Origin: Bacteroidota bacterium
Lineage (GTDB): Bacteria > Bacteroidota > Bacteroidia > Bacteroidales > B39-G9
Length of the DNA stretch: 13,253 bases
Assembly: GCA_003648455.1 (NCBI GenBank)
Contig: QMPG01000049.1
Coordinates: forward strand, 1-13,253
Direction of reading: 5' to 3'
Shown: positions 1 to 9,570 of the stretch, piece after piece
Numbering within the stretch: the stretch's first letter is position 1
How the letters are laid out: every line of letters starts with the position of its first letter
Position numbers and translations under genes: made by a program
The notes under the pieces: generated by a model
The model's database searches: none
Told to the model about the DNA's origin: nothing
What the model saw: only the letters and a program-made list of their open reading frames with translations

Positions 1-89
1 ATAACCCGTTATTAATTCAGAATTTTATTCACAAATCTTATTCATTTCTGAATTTCTGTGTTTTATATCTTATATCGAACTCAGGTTAT
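1..89. repeat. Possible short inverted-repeat element at the window edge
   Basis: The ends resemble each other in inverted orientation: ATAACCCG at 1-8, and GAACTCAGGTTAT at 77-89, whose complement begins ATAACCTG. Inside, AATTCAGAA at 14-22 is perfectly complementary to TTCTGAATT at 46-54, a 9-bp stem with a 23-nt loop. No reading frame with a start codon covers this stretch on either strand. It could be another small mobile element, but the left border coincides with the window edge, so neither flanking duplications nor the true end can be judged. AT-rich sequence also makes short inverted matches likely by chance. Confidence 0.25.
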
Positions 90-118
90 TATAAAACAAA
101 TTTTTTCTCTTAAAATTT

Positions 119-181
119 AATCCACACTGAAAAGCCACTAAGTGACTATAAATTGATAACTTTAGTTTTCGGAGTAGTCTC
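119..181 (-). mobile_element. MITE-like element, copy E (63 bp, internally deleted)
   Basis: Read on the minus strand it begins GAGACTACTCCGAAAACTAA and matches the start of copy D (2297-2424) over roughly 45 bases with a few mismatches. Its other end (CCACACTGAAAAGCC on the plus strand) matches the opposite terminus of copy D. It therefore looks like a copy of D with most of the core removed. It is flanked by AAAATTT (112-118) and AAAATTG (182-188), a 7-bp direct repeat with one mismatch that reads as a target-site duplication. It lies just downstream of the PiT gene and is inverted relative to copy D. Confidence 0.7.
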
Positions 182-234
182 AAAATTGGAGTATTTATGT
201 TTACTTTTATATTCCATTTTTTAGTTTCTTCAGC

Positions 235-1344
235 TCAAAATAAATGCTTATCAGATAGCATTCGCTTATCATTATTAGATTTCATTTTCACAGTAATTTT
301 AGTTTTAAATACCTCCTGTTTAAAAACATTATTAACTACAAACAATGAAAAGAATGCAATAATACATGCTATAAGTGGGGTTGCAATCCAGCCCATAGAA
401 ATTTGTCCTAATGTTTTTAAATTTATTTCATGAGCTCTTTTCAATAGACCTATTCCTAAAATTGCACCAACAATTATTTGAGAACTTGAGACGGGAACTA
501 AAGGGAAAGCCGGCAACCCAATGGCTTTCATGGCAGAAGCTAAACTTTGTGAAGAAAATATAAACAAGACTAATGCTTGTGATAAGACAACTACCATTGC
601 TGTTTCAGAAGTTAGAGATAAAATATTATTTCCAATAGTTTTTATAACTTTTTTTGAATAAGTCAAAATTCCAATTGCAATCGCTAATCCTCCAATAAAA
701 AACAATTGCTGAGTTCCTGACAAAACAATTATGTTAAAAAAATTTATACTTGGAATATTAATTGAATCTATAAACACCCCCATTACATTTGCAATATTAT
801 TTGCTCCCAGACTATATGCTCCAAATGCCCCAATAATTATTAAAGCAAATCTTATTGAAGCATCAAGACGTAAAAGATGAATTTTAGATTTTAATAAAAT
901 CTTTTTTAATAACAAAAATAAAATTATTGCAAATAATGCCCCGAGAACAGGTCCTAAAAGCCAAGCAAAAACAATAGTGCCCAACGAATTGTAGTCAGTT
1001 GCATTTCCTGAATAAAAATTCCAACCAATTATTGCGCCAACAATAGCTTGTGAAGTAGAAACAGGTATTTTCATGCGTGTCATAAAAAACACTGTTATTG
1101 CTGCCGAAAGAGCAACAGTAAAAGAACCTGCCAGTGCATTAATTTGCCCCAATTGACACAATGTATCACTAGCTCCATAACCCTGAACTACAGCTCCAAT
1201 TATGACAAAAATCCCTGCAATAATTGTAGCCTTTTTGAAACTAATCATCTTGGAACCAACAGCTGATCCAAAGACATTAGCAGCATCGTTTGCTCCCAAC
1301 GACCAACCCAAAAACAATCCGCTTGACAAAAATAATAATATCAA
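235..1344 (-). CDS. PiT-family inorganic phosphate transporter
   Basis: Low-affinity phosphate permease of the inner membrane, expected by family to move phosphate (often as a metal-phosphate complex) with a cation. The 369-residue protein shows the duplicated PiT architecture. The first signature GANDAANVFG is at about residues 17-26 and the second GANNIANVMG at about 180-189. Each is followed by a matching half-repeat, PVSTSQAIVGAIIG (94-107) and PVSSSQIIVGAILG (284-297). Many hydrophobic segments lie between, with a basic hydrophilic tail after about residue 341. The reading frame opens with TTG at 1344; no ATG lies upstream before an in-frame stop at 1357-1359, and the signature sits where short PiT proteins have it, so TTG is the likely start. 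It follows the DUF47 gene on the same strand, its usual partner, but a 131-bp repeat element separates them. Short PiT proteins can also carry sulfate (CysP), which sequence alone does not exclude. Confidence 0.93.
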   Translation of the reverse strand: MILLFLSSGLFLGWSLGANDAANVFGSAVGSKMISFKKATIIAGIFVIIGAVVQGYGASDTLCQLGQINALAGSFTVALSAAITVFFMTRMKIPVSTSQAIVGAIIGWNFYSGNATDYNSLGTIVFAWLLGPVLGALFAIILFLLLKKILLKSKIHLLRLDASIRFALIIIGAFGAYSLGANNIANVMGVFIDSINIPSINFFNIIVLSGTQQLFFIGGLAIAIGILTYSKKVIKTIGNNILSLTSETAMVVVLSQALVLFIFSSQSLASAMKAIGLPAFPLVPVSSSQIIVGAILGIGLLKRAHEINLKTLGQISMGWIATPLIACIIAFFSLFVVNNVFKQEVFKTKITVKMKSNNDKRMLSDKHLF

Positions 1345-1384
1345 TTTATTTGTAAATTAATGTTTGCACTAAAACTCCTATTTG

Positions 1385-1405
1385 TTGATTATTGATTATT
1401 GATTA
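1385..1405. repeat. Three perfect tandem copies of a 7-bp unit
   Basis: TTGATTA is repeated three times without a mismatch in the spacer upstream of the PiT start codon. Units of the same length but different sequence occur in other spacers of this window (4961-4988 and 6491-6511). It is noncoding and lies between the PiT start and repeat element copy A. Confidence 0.7.
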
Positions 1406-1461
1406 TTTAACCTTAAAAAAAATAATTCAAATACTTCAAGATTGAAAAATTCATTAAACTT

Positions 1462-1592
1462 GTGTCCTCTCCGATAAGGCTTCATAGCCATCACTGCGAG
1501 GGTTAAGCCCGGAGCAATCTATTGATAATCAATACGTAGGGATTGCTTCACTACGTTCGCAATGACGAAAAAATACTTTTTAAAATGGACTC
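1462..1592 (+). mobile_element. MITE-like element, copy A (131 bp, degenerate)
   Basis: The core carries GCGAGGG, GAGCAATCTATTGATAATCA, GGGATTGCTTC and GCAATGACG, the same order as copies B and C. The complementary parts would fold into a long imperfect hairpin. The termini are worn: GTGTCCTCTCCG on the left, and GGACTC on the right. The 6-bp sequence AAACTT directly abuts both ends (1456-1461 and 1593-1598). Unlike B and C it lacks the CCGCCAGCTGGCGG palindrome. It sits between the DUF47 gene and the PiT gene and would be transcribed if the two are still cotranscribed. Confidence 0.75.
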
Positions 1593-1610
1593 AAACTTTG
1601 GAACTAAATT

Positions 1611-2261
1611 CTAAATAGTTCTTTTTATAGACAAAATAGCTAGAATATCAGCAACAACTTCTGCACGGTCAGATAAATTTTCAATTTGAAATATAAAATA
1701 ACGTAAATGCATTTTTTCACTTAATTCTAAATTTAATATTTCTTTAAAAACCTTCCGTTTAATTTCATTTGCTAGTTTATCTGCTTGTTTTTCATAAAAA
1801 TAAACACGATGTATCTTATCTTTAACAGAACGAACATCTGTAAAAAAAGATCGTGATGCAGAAATAATTGCTTCAATCGACAATGCTGACACATCAGCTA
1901 ATTTTATAATATCTGAATGAATTTCTTTTGGAATTTTTGGTGTCTCAACATCAAATTGATTAAGATTTTCTTTTGCTGTATCAATAATATCATCAGTCTT
2001 TTCTAACAATCTTAAAACGTCACCTCTATATTCAGGTAATAATGAATGAAGATAAAGTTCGTTCTCAATTTTTCTTCTATAAGTATCTGCTTTCCCTTCT
2101 AATATACGTATAGTATCAATATTCTCTTTAAAAGTTTTTTGGTCATTTTTCATATAATTGCTAACGCCTTCTTTAAAAATTAGCGACCCCTCGTCAACAC
2201 AATTAAAAAACTCATCAATCTTTCCTGAAATATAATCTGATGTTTTAAATAATAAGGACAT
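1611..2261 (-). CDS. DUF47 / PhoU-like phosphate transport accessory protein
   Basis: A 216-residue, highly charged, all-helical cytoplasmic protein of the DUF47 (PhoU_div, TIGR00153) family. These proteins are encoded next to PiT transporters and are thought to modulate phosphate uptake; the mechanism is not established. Family-like features are the N-terminal FKTSDYISGKIDEFFNCVDEG stretch, the central segment around LRLLEKTDDIIDTAKENL (residues about 82-99) and a conserved-looking C-terminal helix with LRYFIFQIENLSDRAEVVAD. No membrane segment or signal peptide is seen. The ATG at 2261 gives the usual family length. The downstream PiT gene on the same strand supports the assignment. Repeat element copy D begins only 35 bp upstream of this start codon, so it must overlap the promoter or leader. 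Confidence 0.9.
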   Translation of the reverse strand: MSLLFKTSDYISGKIDEFFNCVDEGSLIFKEGVSNYMKNDQKTFKENIDTIRILEGKADTYRRKIENELYLHSLLPEYRGDVLRLLEKTDDIIDTAKENLNQFDVETPKIPKEIHSDIIKLADVSALSIEAIISASRSFFTDVRSVKDKIHRVYFYEKQADKLANEIKRKVFKEILNLELSEKMHLRYFIFQIENLSDRAEVVADILAILSIKRTI

Positions 2262-2296
2262 TTTATAATAAAATTAACAGTAATTGTTTAAATATT

Positions 2297-2424
2297 GAGA
2301 CTACTCCAAAAACTAAAGTTATCAATTTATAGCCGCTCAGTGGATTTGTAACAAACTGACGTACAGATTTATAACTTTCAGTCTTTTTATAAAGTTAACC
2401 GCTCGCGGCTTTTTGGAGTGGTTC
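2297..2424 (+). mobile_element. MITE-like element, copy D (128 bp, second core type)
   Basis: The left terminus GAGACTACTCCAAAAACTAA and the right terminus CTTTTTGGAGTGGTTC (complement GAACCACTCCAAAAAG) are inverted repeats of the same type as in copies A, B and C. The interior is unrelated to those: it starts with CTAAAGTTATCAATTTATAG and ends with the small hairpin CCGCTCGCGG. The flanks AAATATT (2290-2296) and CAATATT (2425-2431) match at 6 of 7 positions, like a target-site duplication. Copy E near 119-181 is a shortened, inverted relative. The two copies bracket the DUF47-PiT gene pair. Confidence 0.75.
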
Positions 2425-2431
2425 CAATATT

Positions 2432-2674
2432 GTTTTAAAGTTTTAATCAAAAATTGTTAAATTGTTGAGTTTTAGCAAAATTCGAAACCATAGTGCTATA
2501 ATTTAATGTCACAAATTTATTCTTTTATTGCTGAAATAAAAAATTAATAAAAATCTTTTAAAACACAAATAATTAAGTAATTTTACATCTCAAAAAAAAA
2601 GAATTAATATTCTTAAATAAAGGAACTTATATTTTTACAATAAAAAAAATTAACCACACTAAAAACTTTAATAA
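2432..2674. other. AT-rich leader upstream of ugd, no feature recognised
   Basis: About 240 bp of very AT-rich sequence between repeat copy D and the ugd start codon, in the divergent gap between the DUF47 and ugd genes. Promoters for the sugar-nucleotide genes should lie here. I could not place a convincing Bacteroidota-type TTG / TAnnTTTG pair, nor a hairpin or reading frame. The last 30 bases before the ATG are A-rich without a clear Shine-Dalgarno site. Confidence 0.4.
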
Positions 2675-4000
<1,326 letters not shown>

Positions 4001-4006
4001 TATAAT

Positions 4007-4954
4007 ATGAAAAGAATTTTAGTTACAGGTGGAGCCGGCTTTGTCGGTTCTCACCTTTGTGAGCGTTTACTAAAAGAAAAAAATGATGTTATTTGTTTAG
4101 ATAATTTCTTTACAGGAGATAAAAGAAATATCATTCATCTTCTTGACAATCCTTATTTTGAATTAGTAAGGCATGATGTTACAATGCCATTTTTTGCTGA
4201 AGTTGACCAAATTTACAACCTTGCTTGCCCTGCATCTCCTATTCATTATCAGTATAACGGAATTAAAACCGTTAAAACTTCGGTAATGGGTGCCATAAAT
4301 ATGTTGGGATTGGCAAAACGGATTAAGGCAAGAATATTGCAAGCATCGACAAGTGAAGTATATGGCGACCCAAAAGTTCATCCTCAAACAGAAGATTATT
4401 GGGGACACGTAAATCCCATAGGCGTTCGCTCGTGTTACGATGAAGGCAAACGATGTGCAGAAACTCTTTTTATGAATTATTATACACAAAATAATGTTGA
4501 CATAAAGATTATAAGAATTTTTAACACTTATGGTCCTAATATGCATCCAAACGACGGAAGAGTTGTTTCAAACTTCATTATCCAAGCTCTTAAAAATGAG
4601 GATATTACAATTTATGGAGATGGCAAACAAACACGTAGTTTTCAATATGTTGACGACTTAGTTGAAGGCATGACAAGAATGATGAATACCAATGAATTTA
4701 TCGGACCTGTTAATATTGGCAATCCTAATGAATTTACAATTCTTGAATTAGCAAATATCATTATTGAGCTTACCGGTTCAAAATCAAAAATTATATTCTT
4801 GCCAGCTACTGCCGACGATCCAACTCAACGTAAGCCTGATATTTCTCTCGCTAAAAAAGAATTAAATAACTGGGAACCAAAAATTCAACTTAGAGAAGGA
4901 TTAACTAAAACTATTGAATACTTTGACAATCTTATTAAAAAAGGAGATTGTTAA
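4007..4954 (+). CDS. UDP-glucuronate decarboxylase (UDP-xylose synthase, UXS type)
   Basis: Extended short-chain dehydrogenase/reductase converting UDP-glucuronate to UDP-xylose with bound NAD. Of the 315 residues, the Rossmann glycine motif [11 protein letters not shown] is at 7-17. UXS-specific stretches are [20 protein letters not shown] (56-75) continuing ASPIHYQ, then [11 protein letters not shown] (112-122) with the active-site Thr/Ser and Glu117, and [14 protein letters not shown] (136-149), which contains the catalytic YxxxK pair Tyr144/Lys148. [18 protein letters not shown] (204-221) carries the conserved substrate-binding Arg. These separate it from RmlB and GalE relatives. It has no N-terminal membrane anchor, so it is a soluble bacterial form. 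The preceding ugd gene makes its substrate. RmlB function was considered because rmlB is missing here, but the diagnostic residues are those of UXS. Confidence 0.95.
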   Translation: MKRILVTGGAGFVGSHLCERLLKEKNDVICLDNFFTGDKRNIIHLLDNPYFELVRHDVTMPFFAEVDQIYNLACPASPIHYQYNGIKTVKTSVMGAINMLGLAKRIKARILQASTSEVYGDPKVHPQTEDYWGHVNPIGVRSCYDEGKRCAETLFMNYYTQNNVDIKIIRIFNTYGPNMHPNDGRVVSNFIIQALKNEDITIYGDGKQTRSFQYVDDLVEGMTRMMNTNEFIGPVNIGNPNEFTILELANIIIELTGSKSKIIFLPATADDPTQRKPDISLAKKELNNWEPKIQLREGLTKTIEYFDNLIKKGDC

Positions 4955-4960
4955 TTAATA

Positions 4961-4988
4961 ATTACGAATTTAGAATTAGGAATTCAAT
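4961..4988. repeat. Degenerate 7-bp-period repeat between UXS and rmlA genes
   Basis: Four consecutive 7-mers, ATTACGA, ATTTAGA, ATTAGGA and ATTCAAT, fill most of the 46-bp spacer. All start ATT and keep a strict 7-base period although the sequence has drifted. Similar GAATTA-rich scraps are common between genes in this group of bacteria, as I recall. No regulatory role is evident. Confidence 0.55.
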
Positions 4989-5000
4989 TAAATAAAAAAC

Positions 5001-5888
5001 ATGAAAGGAATTATTTTAGCAGGTGGTGCAGGAACAAGATTGTACCCAATAACAAAAAGCATTTCAAAACAGATTATTCCGGTTTATGACAAACCAATGA
5101 TTTATTATCCTCTTTCTGTTCTTATGCTTTCAGGAATACGTGAAATTTTAATCATATCTACTCCGAAAGATATTCATTTATATCAAGACTTACTTGGTGA
5201 TGGCTCTCAAATAGGGTTAAAAATTGAATATGCTATTCAGCCTTCACCCGATGGTCTGGCACAAGCATTTATTATTGGCGAAAAATTTATTAAAAACGAC
5301 AGTGTTTGCCTAGTTCTTGGTGACAATATCTTCTTTGGTTACGGATTTTCAAATATTCTTACACAATCGGCTAAATTAGAAGATGGTGCAACCGTATTCG
5401 GTTATTATGTTAAACATCCACAACGCTATGGTGTTGTCGAATTTGACAATAACAACAAAGCAATTAGTTTAGAAGAAAAACCTGCCGAGCCAAAATCAAA
5501 CTATGCTGTTACAGGTCTATATTTTTATAGTAATGATGTTGTTGAGAAAGCAAAAAAATTAAAACCTTCAGCTCGTGGTGAACTTGAAATAACAGATTTA
5601 AACAAATTTTATATGAACGAAAACCGGCTAAATGTACAAATCCTTGGTCGCGGTATGGCTTGGTTAGACACAGGAACTCACGAAAGTTTACTTAATGCAT
5701 CAAATTATATTGCAACAATTGAACAACGTCAGGGACTTAAAGTTGCTTGTCTTGAAGAAATTGCATTCAAGAAAAAATATATTGATAAAGCTCAATTGCT
5801 TAAACTTGCAGAACCTCTTAAAAATAACCAATATGGTCAATATCTTTTTGACATTGCTAATGAAAATATTTCTAGTATAGGTTATTAA
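5001..5888 (+). CDS. rmlA: Glucose-1-phosphate thymidylyltransferase
   Basis: First enzyme of dTDP-L-rhamnose synthesis: glucose-1-phosphate plus dTTP gives dTDP-glucose and pyrophosphate. The 295-residue length matches short-type RmlA. The nucleotide-binding motif [13 protein letters not shown] is at residues 6-18, followed by [12 protein letters not shown] (28-39), the metal-binding LGDNIFFG (106-113, Asp108), the sugar-binding block [20 protein letters not shown] (157-176), [10 protein letters not shown] (192-201) and [11 protein letters not shown] (221-231). All positions expected for an active enzyme are present. The start is the ATG directly before the glycine-rich loop. It follows UXS by 46 bp and precedes rmlC by 37 bp on the same strand, consistent with one operon. 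Its substrate is likely supplied by the phosphohexomutase at 7776-9527. Confidence 0.97.
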   Translation: MKGIILAGGAGTRLYPITKSISKQIIPVYDKPMIYYPLSVLMLSGIREILIISTPKDIHLYQDLLGDGSQIGLKIEYAIQPSPDGLAQAFIIGEKFIKNDSVCLVLGDNIFFGYGFSNILTQSAKLEDGATVFGYYVKHPQRYGVVEFDNNNKAISLEEKPAEPKSNYAVTGLYFYSNDVVEKAKKLKPSARGELEITDLNKFYMNENRLNVQILGRGMAWLDTGTHESLLNASNYIATIEQRQGLKVACLEEIAFKKKYIDKAQLLKLAEPLKNNQYGQYLFDIANENISSIGY

Positions 5889-5925
5889 TTCTTAAATCTT
5901 TATTTTAAATAAATAGCTAAATATT

Positions 5926-6489
5926 ATGAACATTATTAAAACAAACATTCCTGACTTATTAATCATCGAACCTGATGTTTTTAATGATGAAAGAGGTTAT
6001 TTCTTTGAATCATATAACAAAAAAAAGTACACAGATGCAGGAATAAATATAGATTTTGTTCAAGATAATCAATCAAAATCATCATATGGTGTTATTCGTG
6101 GTTTGCATTATCAGCTTGCACCTTATTCTCAAACAAAATTAGTAAGCGTAATTCAAGGCGAAGTATTTGATGTTGCTGTTGACATAAGAAAAAACTCCCC
6201 TACTTTCGGCAAATGGTTTGGAATAGTTCTTTCAGGAGAAAACAAAAAACAATTTTTTATTCCTAAAGGTTTTGCTCACGGGTTTTCAGTTTTAAGTGAT
6301 ATTGCTGTTTTTTCATATAAATGCGATAACTTTTACAATAAAGAATCTGAAAGAGGTATTATGTATAATGACGAGCAAATCAATATTGATTGGAAAATAA
6401 AAAGCGAGAATGAAATAATTTCTTTAAAAGATAAAATCAATCCTACATTTGACAAAGCCGAGATGAATTTTATTTATGGGAAAATTTGA
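5926..6489 (+). CDS. rmlC: dTDP-4-dehydrorhamnose 3,5-epimerase
   Basis: Cupin-fold epimerase acting on dTDP-4-keto-6-deoxyglucose at C3 and C5, third step of the dTDP-L-rhamnose route. The 187 residues are the usual length. Visible motifs are FNDERGYFFESYN (19-31), FVQDNQSKSSYGVIRGLHYQ (44-63) with the catalytic His61, KLVSVIQGEVFDVAVDIR (71-88), FIPKGFAHGFSVLSD (111-125) and the tyrosine of FSYKCDNFY (129-137, Tyr131), which acts as acid in the family. It lies 37 bp after rmlA. Its substrate needs RmlB, which is not encoded in this window. Downstream, a 254-bp spacer with repeat copy B separates it from rmlD. Confidence 0.96.
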   Translation: MNIIKTNIPDLLIIEPDVFNDERGYFFESYNKKKYTDAGINIDFVQDNQSKSSYGVIRGLHYQLAPYSQTKLVSVIQGEVFDVAVDIRKNSPTFGKWFGIVLSGENKKQFFIPKGFAHGFSVLSDIAVFSYKCDNFYNKESERGIMYNDEQINIDWKIKSENEIISLKDKINPTFDKAEMNFIYGKI

Positions 6490-6490
6490 G

Positions 6491-6511
6491 AGTTTGGAGT
6501 TGAAAGTTGAC
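6491..6511. repeat. Degenerate 7-bp-period repeat after rmlC
   Basis: Three 7-mers, AGTTTGG, AGTTGAA and AGTTGAC, follow the rmlC stop codon almost immediately. All start AGTT and keep phase. The unit differs from those at 1385-1405 and 4961-4988, but the 7-base period is the same. Confidence 0.5.
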
Positions 6512-6571
6512 ATCGTTACAAATTTTAACAAGAACTAATTAACGTCTTAATAGTTCAACATTATAATAATT

Positions 6572-6712
6572 GAGTCTACTCCGAAAAGTAGAAAATGCAC
6601 GTCATTGCGAGGGCGAAGCCCGAAGCAATCTATTGATAATCAAAACGTAGGGATTGCTTCTCCGCCAGCTGGCGGAGAAGCAATGACGAAAAACACTTTT
6701 CGGAGTGAACTC
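6572..6712 (+). mobile_element. MITE-like element, copy B (141 bp, best preserved)
   Basis: The termini GAGTCTACTCCGAAAAGTA and (complement of the right end) GAGTTCACTCCGAAAAGTG are near-perfect inverted repeats. Both ends are abutted by an exact 7-bp direct repeat, AATAATT (6565-6571 and 6713-6719). The core is a nested hairpin: CGTCATTGC (6600-6608) pairs with GCAATGACG (6680-6688), GAAGCAATC (6622-6630) pairs with GATTGCTTC (6652-6660), and GGGCGAAGCCC forms a small side stem. The palindrome TCCGCCAGCTGGCGGA (6661-6676) is set into it. There is no coding capacity, so movement would need a transposase supplied elsewhere. It splits rmlC from rmlD and ends 31 bp before the rmlD start codon. 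Confidence 0.85.
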
Positions 6713-6743
6713 AATAATTGATAAACTTAAAAATACATAATAA

Positions 6744-7628
6744 ATGCATAATATTTTAGTAACAGGTGCAGACGGACAGCTTGGTAGCGAAATAAGAACT
6801 CTCGCTTCAAATTATAATAATTTTAATTTTATTTTTACTGATGTTAATAATTTAGACATCACAAATATTAATGATGTTGAAGAATTTTTTACTTCTCATC
6901 CAATCGATTATACAATTAACTGTGCAGCATACACTGCTGTTGATAAAGCAGAAACAAATCAAGAAACAGCAAATTCAATAAACGTTACCGGAGTAAAAAA
7001 CTTAGTTGCATTATCTCAAAAATATTCTTCAAAACTTATTCATATTTCAACCGACTATGTTTTTGATGGCAATAATCACAAACCTTATGTTGAAACAGAT
7101 ATTACTAATCCGGTTTCTGTTTATGGAAAAACAAAGCTCGAAGCCGAACAAATCATTCTTAACTCAACTATCAAATCAATAATAATAAGAACATCTTGGC
7201 TTTATTCGTCTTATGGCAATAATTTTGTTAAAACAATGATGAGACTTGGTTCGGAACGAGATGAGCTCAATGTTATTTTCGACCAAGTTGGGACGCCTAC
7301 TTATGCGTTCGATCTGGCAAAAACAATACTCGAAATTATTGTTTTATCAGCAAAAGATAATAATAATTTCAAGCAAGGCATATACCATTTTTCTAATCAG
7401 GGTGTTTGCAGCTGGTACGATTTTGCAATTGAAATTATGAAATTTTCCAATATAAACTGCAAAATAAATCCTATAGAATCAAAAGACTACCCCACTCCTG
7501 CTAAACGTCCTTTTTACAGTGTATTAAACAAATCAAAAATTGAAAATACTTTTAATATATCAATCCCTTATTGGAAAAATAGTTTAAGTCAATGTGTGAA
7601 AAAATTAAGCGTTCATAGCTCAATTTAA
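6744..7628 (+). CDS. rmlD: dTDP-4-dehydrorhamnose reductase
   Basis: NAD(P)H-dependent reductase that completes dTDP-L-rhamnose from dTDP-4-keto-L-rhamnose. The 294 residues match the family. ILVTGADGQLGSEI (4-17) is the dinucleotide-binding loop, CAAYTAVDKAE (60-70) a family signature, and HISTDYVFDG (100-109) carries the catalytic Thr. VYGKTKLEAE (126-135) contains the YxxxK pair Tyr127/Lys131. IIRTSWLYS and the C-terminal YPTPAKRPFYSVL block complete the substrate site. The ATG lies three codons before the Rossmann strand. It is in line with rmlA and rmlC but cut off from them by a 254-bp spacer that contains repeat copy B, so it may depend partly on its own promoter or on read-through. 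Confidence 0.96.
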   Translation: MHNILVTGADGQLGSEIRTLASNYNNFNFIFTDVNNLDITNINDVEEFFTSHPIDYTINCAAYTAVDKAETNQETANSINVTGVKNLVALSQKYSSKLIHISTDYVFDGNNHKPYVETDITNPVSVYGKTKLEAEQIILNSTIKSIIIRTSWLYSSYGNNFVKTMMRLGSERDELNVIFDQVGTPTYAFDLAKTILEIIVLSAKDNNNFKQGIYHFSNQGVCSWYDFAIEIMKFSNINCKINPIESKDYPTPAKRPFYSVLNKSKIENTFNISIPYWKNSLSQCVKKLSVHSSI

Positions 7629-7775
7629 GTTATTTAAAAAAGTAGATATTTCAAATTTGCAATCCAATATTTTTTTGTTACATTCGTAAATTAAGACTTT
7701 TGTTCTTGACTAATTAATATTTCATTAATTATCATTATTTAGAATAATAATATTAACGATCACAAAATATATACC

Positions 7776-9527
7776 ATGAAAAATTCAGACATCTTATTAT
7801 CAATTAAAGAAAAAGCAAAAAAATGGTTGACTGGCAACTACGACGAAGAAACAAAAAAACAAGTACAATTTCTTTTAAAAAATGATGAAAACGAATTAAT
7901 TGATGCTTTTTATAAAGATTTAGAATTTGGAACAGGTGGTTTAAGAGGTGTTATGGGTGCCGGAACAAATAGAATGAATATTTACACTCTTGGTATGGCA
8001 ACCCAGGGTCTTAGCAATTATTTATTAAAACAATTCCCGAATCTCAACAAAATTAGTGTTGCCATAGCTTACGACTGTAGAAACAACAGTAAACTATTTG
8101 CCCAAACAACAGCAAACATATTTGCTGCAAATGGTATTTCGGTTTATCTGTTCGATTCTTTACGCCCAACACCAGAATTATCTTTTGCTATTAGACATTT
8201 TAATTGTCAGAGCGGAATTGTAATTACTGCTTCACACAACCCTAAAGAATATAATGGTTACAAAGTTTATTGGGAAGATGGAGGACAAATTATTGCCCCA
8301 CACGATGTAAATATTATTAATGAAGTAAAAAATATTTCAGATATTAATGATGTAAAATTTAATCCAAATTCGTCACAAAAAGAAAACATTACTATAATAG
8401 GTAAAGATGTTGATAATATTTATCTTAACAAAATTAAAGAACTTTCTTTATCACCTGAAATTATTAAAAAACATAATGATTTAAAAATAGTTTACACTCC
8501 TATTCATGGCACAGGAGTTAAATTAGTACCCGCGATTTTAAAAAGGTTTGGTTTTAAAAATATATTTAACGTTCCGGAACAAGACATTAACGATGGCAAC
8601 TTCCCAACTGTAAAGTCGCCAAACCCTGAAGAAGCAGAAGCTCTTAACATGGCTATTAATAAAGCTTATGAAGTTGATGCAGATATTGTTATGGCTACCG
8701 ACCCTGACGGCGACAGAGTTGGTATTGCTGTAAAAGACAACAACAATAAATTCGTTCTCTTAAATGGAAACCAAACAGGCGCGTTGCTTTTTAATTATAT
8801 AATATCGCAATGGAACGACAGAAACAAACTTACCGGTAATGAATATATGGTAAAAACTATCGTAACCAGCGAACTACTTACTAAGATTGCAAACAAATAT
8901 GATTTGAAATATTTTGATGTATTAACAGGTTTTAAATACATAGCAAACATTATAAAACTAAACCCTGACAAAACATTTATATGTGGTGGCGAAGAAAGCT
9001 ACGGTTATCTCGCCGGTGACTTTGTCAGAGATAAAGATGCTGTAATGGCATGTGCCTTAATAGCAGAAGCAGCTACATATGCAGTTGAACAAGGAAAAAC
9101 TGTTTACCAAACACTCATAGATATTTATAAAGAATTTGGTTTCTATAAAGAAAAATTAACATATATTGTTAAAAAGGGGAAAACAGGAGCTGCCGAAATT
9201 CAAGAAATTATGAATAATTTCCGAAATTCTTCGCCTAAATCAATCAATAATTCAAAAGTAATATTAGTTAAAGATTATTTATCGCAAAAAGAAACAAATA
9301 TATTATCAAGTAAACAATCTGATATTGAATTACCAAAATCAAATGTTTTACAATTCTTTCTTGAAGACGGCTCTAAAATTTCTGTTCGTCCTTCGGGCAC
9401 AGAACCTAAAATTAAATTTTACATTAGCGTCAATCAAAAATTAAACTCAATTAACGAATTTGAAAAAACTAATGAAATTTTAGATGAGAAAATTCAAGAT
9501 ATTAGTAAGGCTCTTAATATTATTTAG
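7776..9527 (+). CDS. Phosphohexomutase (phosphoglucomutase/phosphomannomutase family)
   Basis: Alpha-D-phosphohexomutase superfamily enzyme of 583 residues, the long form that includes PGM2-like and bacterial PgcA-type proteins. It interconverts hexose-6-phosphate and hexose-1-phosphate through a phosphoserine. Key motifs are FGTGGLRGVMGAG (51-63), the phosphoserine loop TASHNPKEYNGYKVY (151-165, Ser153), the metal-binding loop DPDGDRVG (309-316), the sugar-specificity loop GGEESYG (404-410) and the phosphate-binding loop RPSGTEPK (538-545). GEESYG is typical of enzymes that accept glucose phosphates, so glucose-1-phosphate supply for RmlA and UDP-glucose is likely. Mannose or ribose phosphate activity cannot be excluded. 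It follows rmlD by 147 bp on the same strand. No clear promoter or terminator was seen in that gap. Confidence 0.94.
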   Translation: MKNSDILLSIKEKAKKWLTGNYDEETKKQVQFLLKNDENELIDAFYKDLEFGTGGLRGVMGAGTNRMNIYTLGMATQGLSNYLLKQFPNLNKISVAIAYDCRNNSKLFAQTTANIFAANGISVYLFDSLRPTPELSFAIRHFNCQSGIVITASHNPKEYNGYKVYWEDGGQIIAPHDVNIINEVKNISDINDVKFNPNSSQKENITIIGKDVDNIYLNKIKELSLSPEIIKKHNDLKIVYTPIHGTGVKLVPAILKRFGFKNIFNVPEQDINDGNFPTVKSPNPEEAEALNMAINKAYEVDADIVMATDPDGDRVGIAVKDNNNKFVLLNGNQTGALLFNYIISQWNDRNKLTGNEYMVKTIVTSELLTKIANKYDLKYFDVLTGFKYIANIIKLNPDKTFICGGEESYGYLAGDFVRDKDAVMACALIAEAATYAVEQGKTVYQTLIDIYKEFGFYKEKLTYIVKKGKTGAAEIQEIMNNFRNSSPKSINNSKVILVKDYLSQKETNILSSKQSDIELPKSNVLQFFLEDGSKISVRPSGTEPKIKFYISVNQKLNSINEFEKTNEILDEKIQDISKALNII

Positions 9528-9570
9528 AATTAGATTTTAACATAATCTTATAGGATATTAAAACTATAAA

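Noticed and set aside
197..433. Plus-strand open frame of 78 codons
   Set aside because: It lies mostly antisense to the C-terminal part of the PiT gene, shows no recognisable motif, and the PiT frame has clear family signatures.
4163..4546. Minus-strand open frame of 127 codons inside the UXS gene
   Set aside because: Antisense to catalytic motifs of UXS, rich in Ile, Cys and Ser as expected of a reverse-strand shadow; no domain seen.
4007..4954. The decarboxylase gene as a misread rmlB
   Set aside because: Motifs such as [12 protein letters not shown] and [14 protein letters not shown] are those of UXS, and the gene follows ugd by 6 bp, matching substrate supply.
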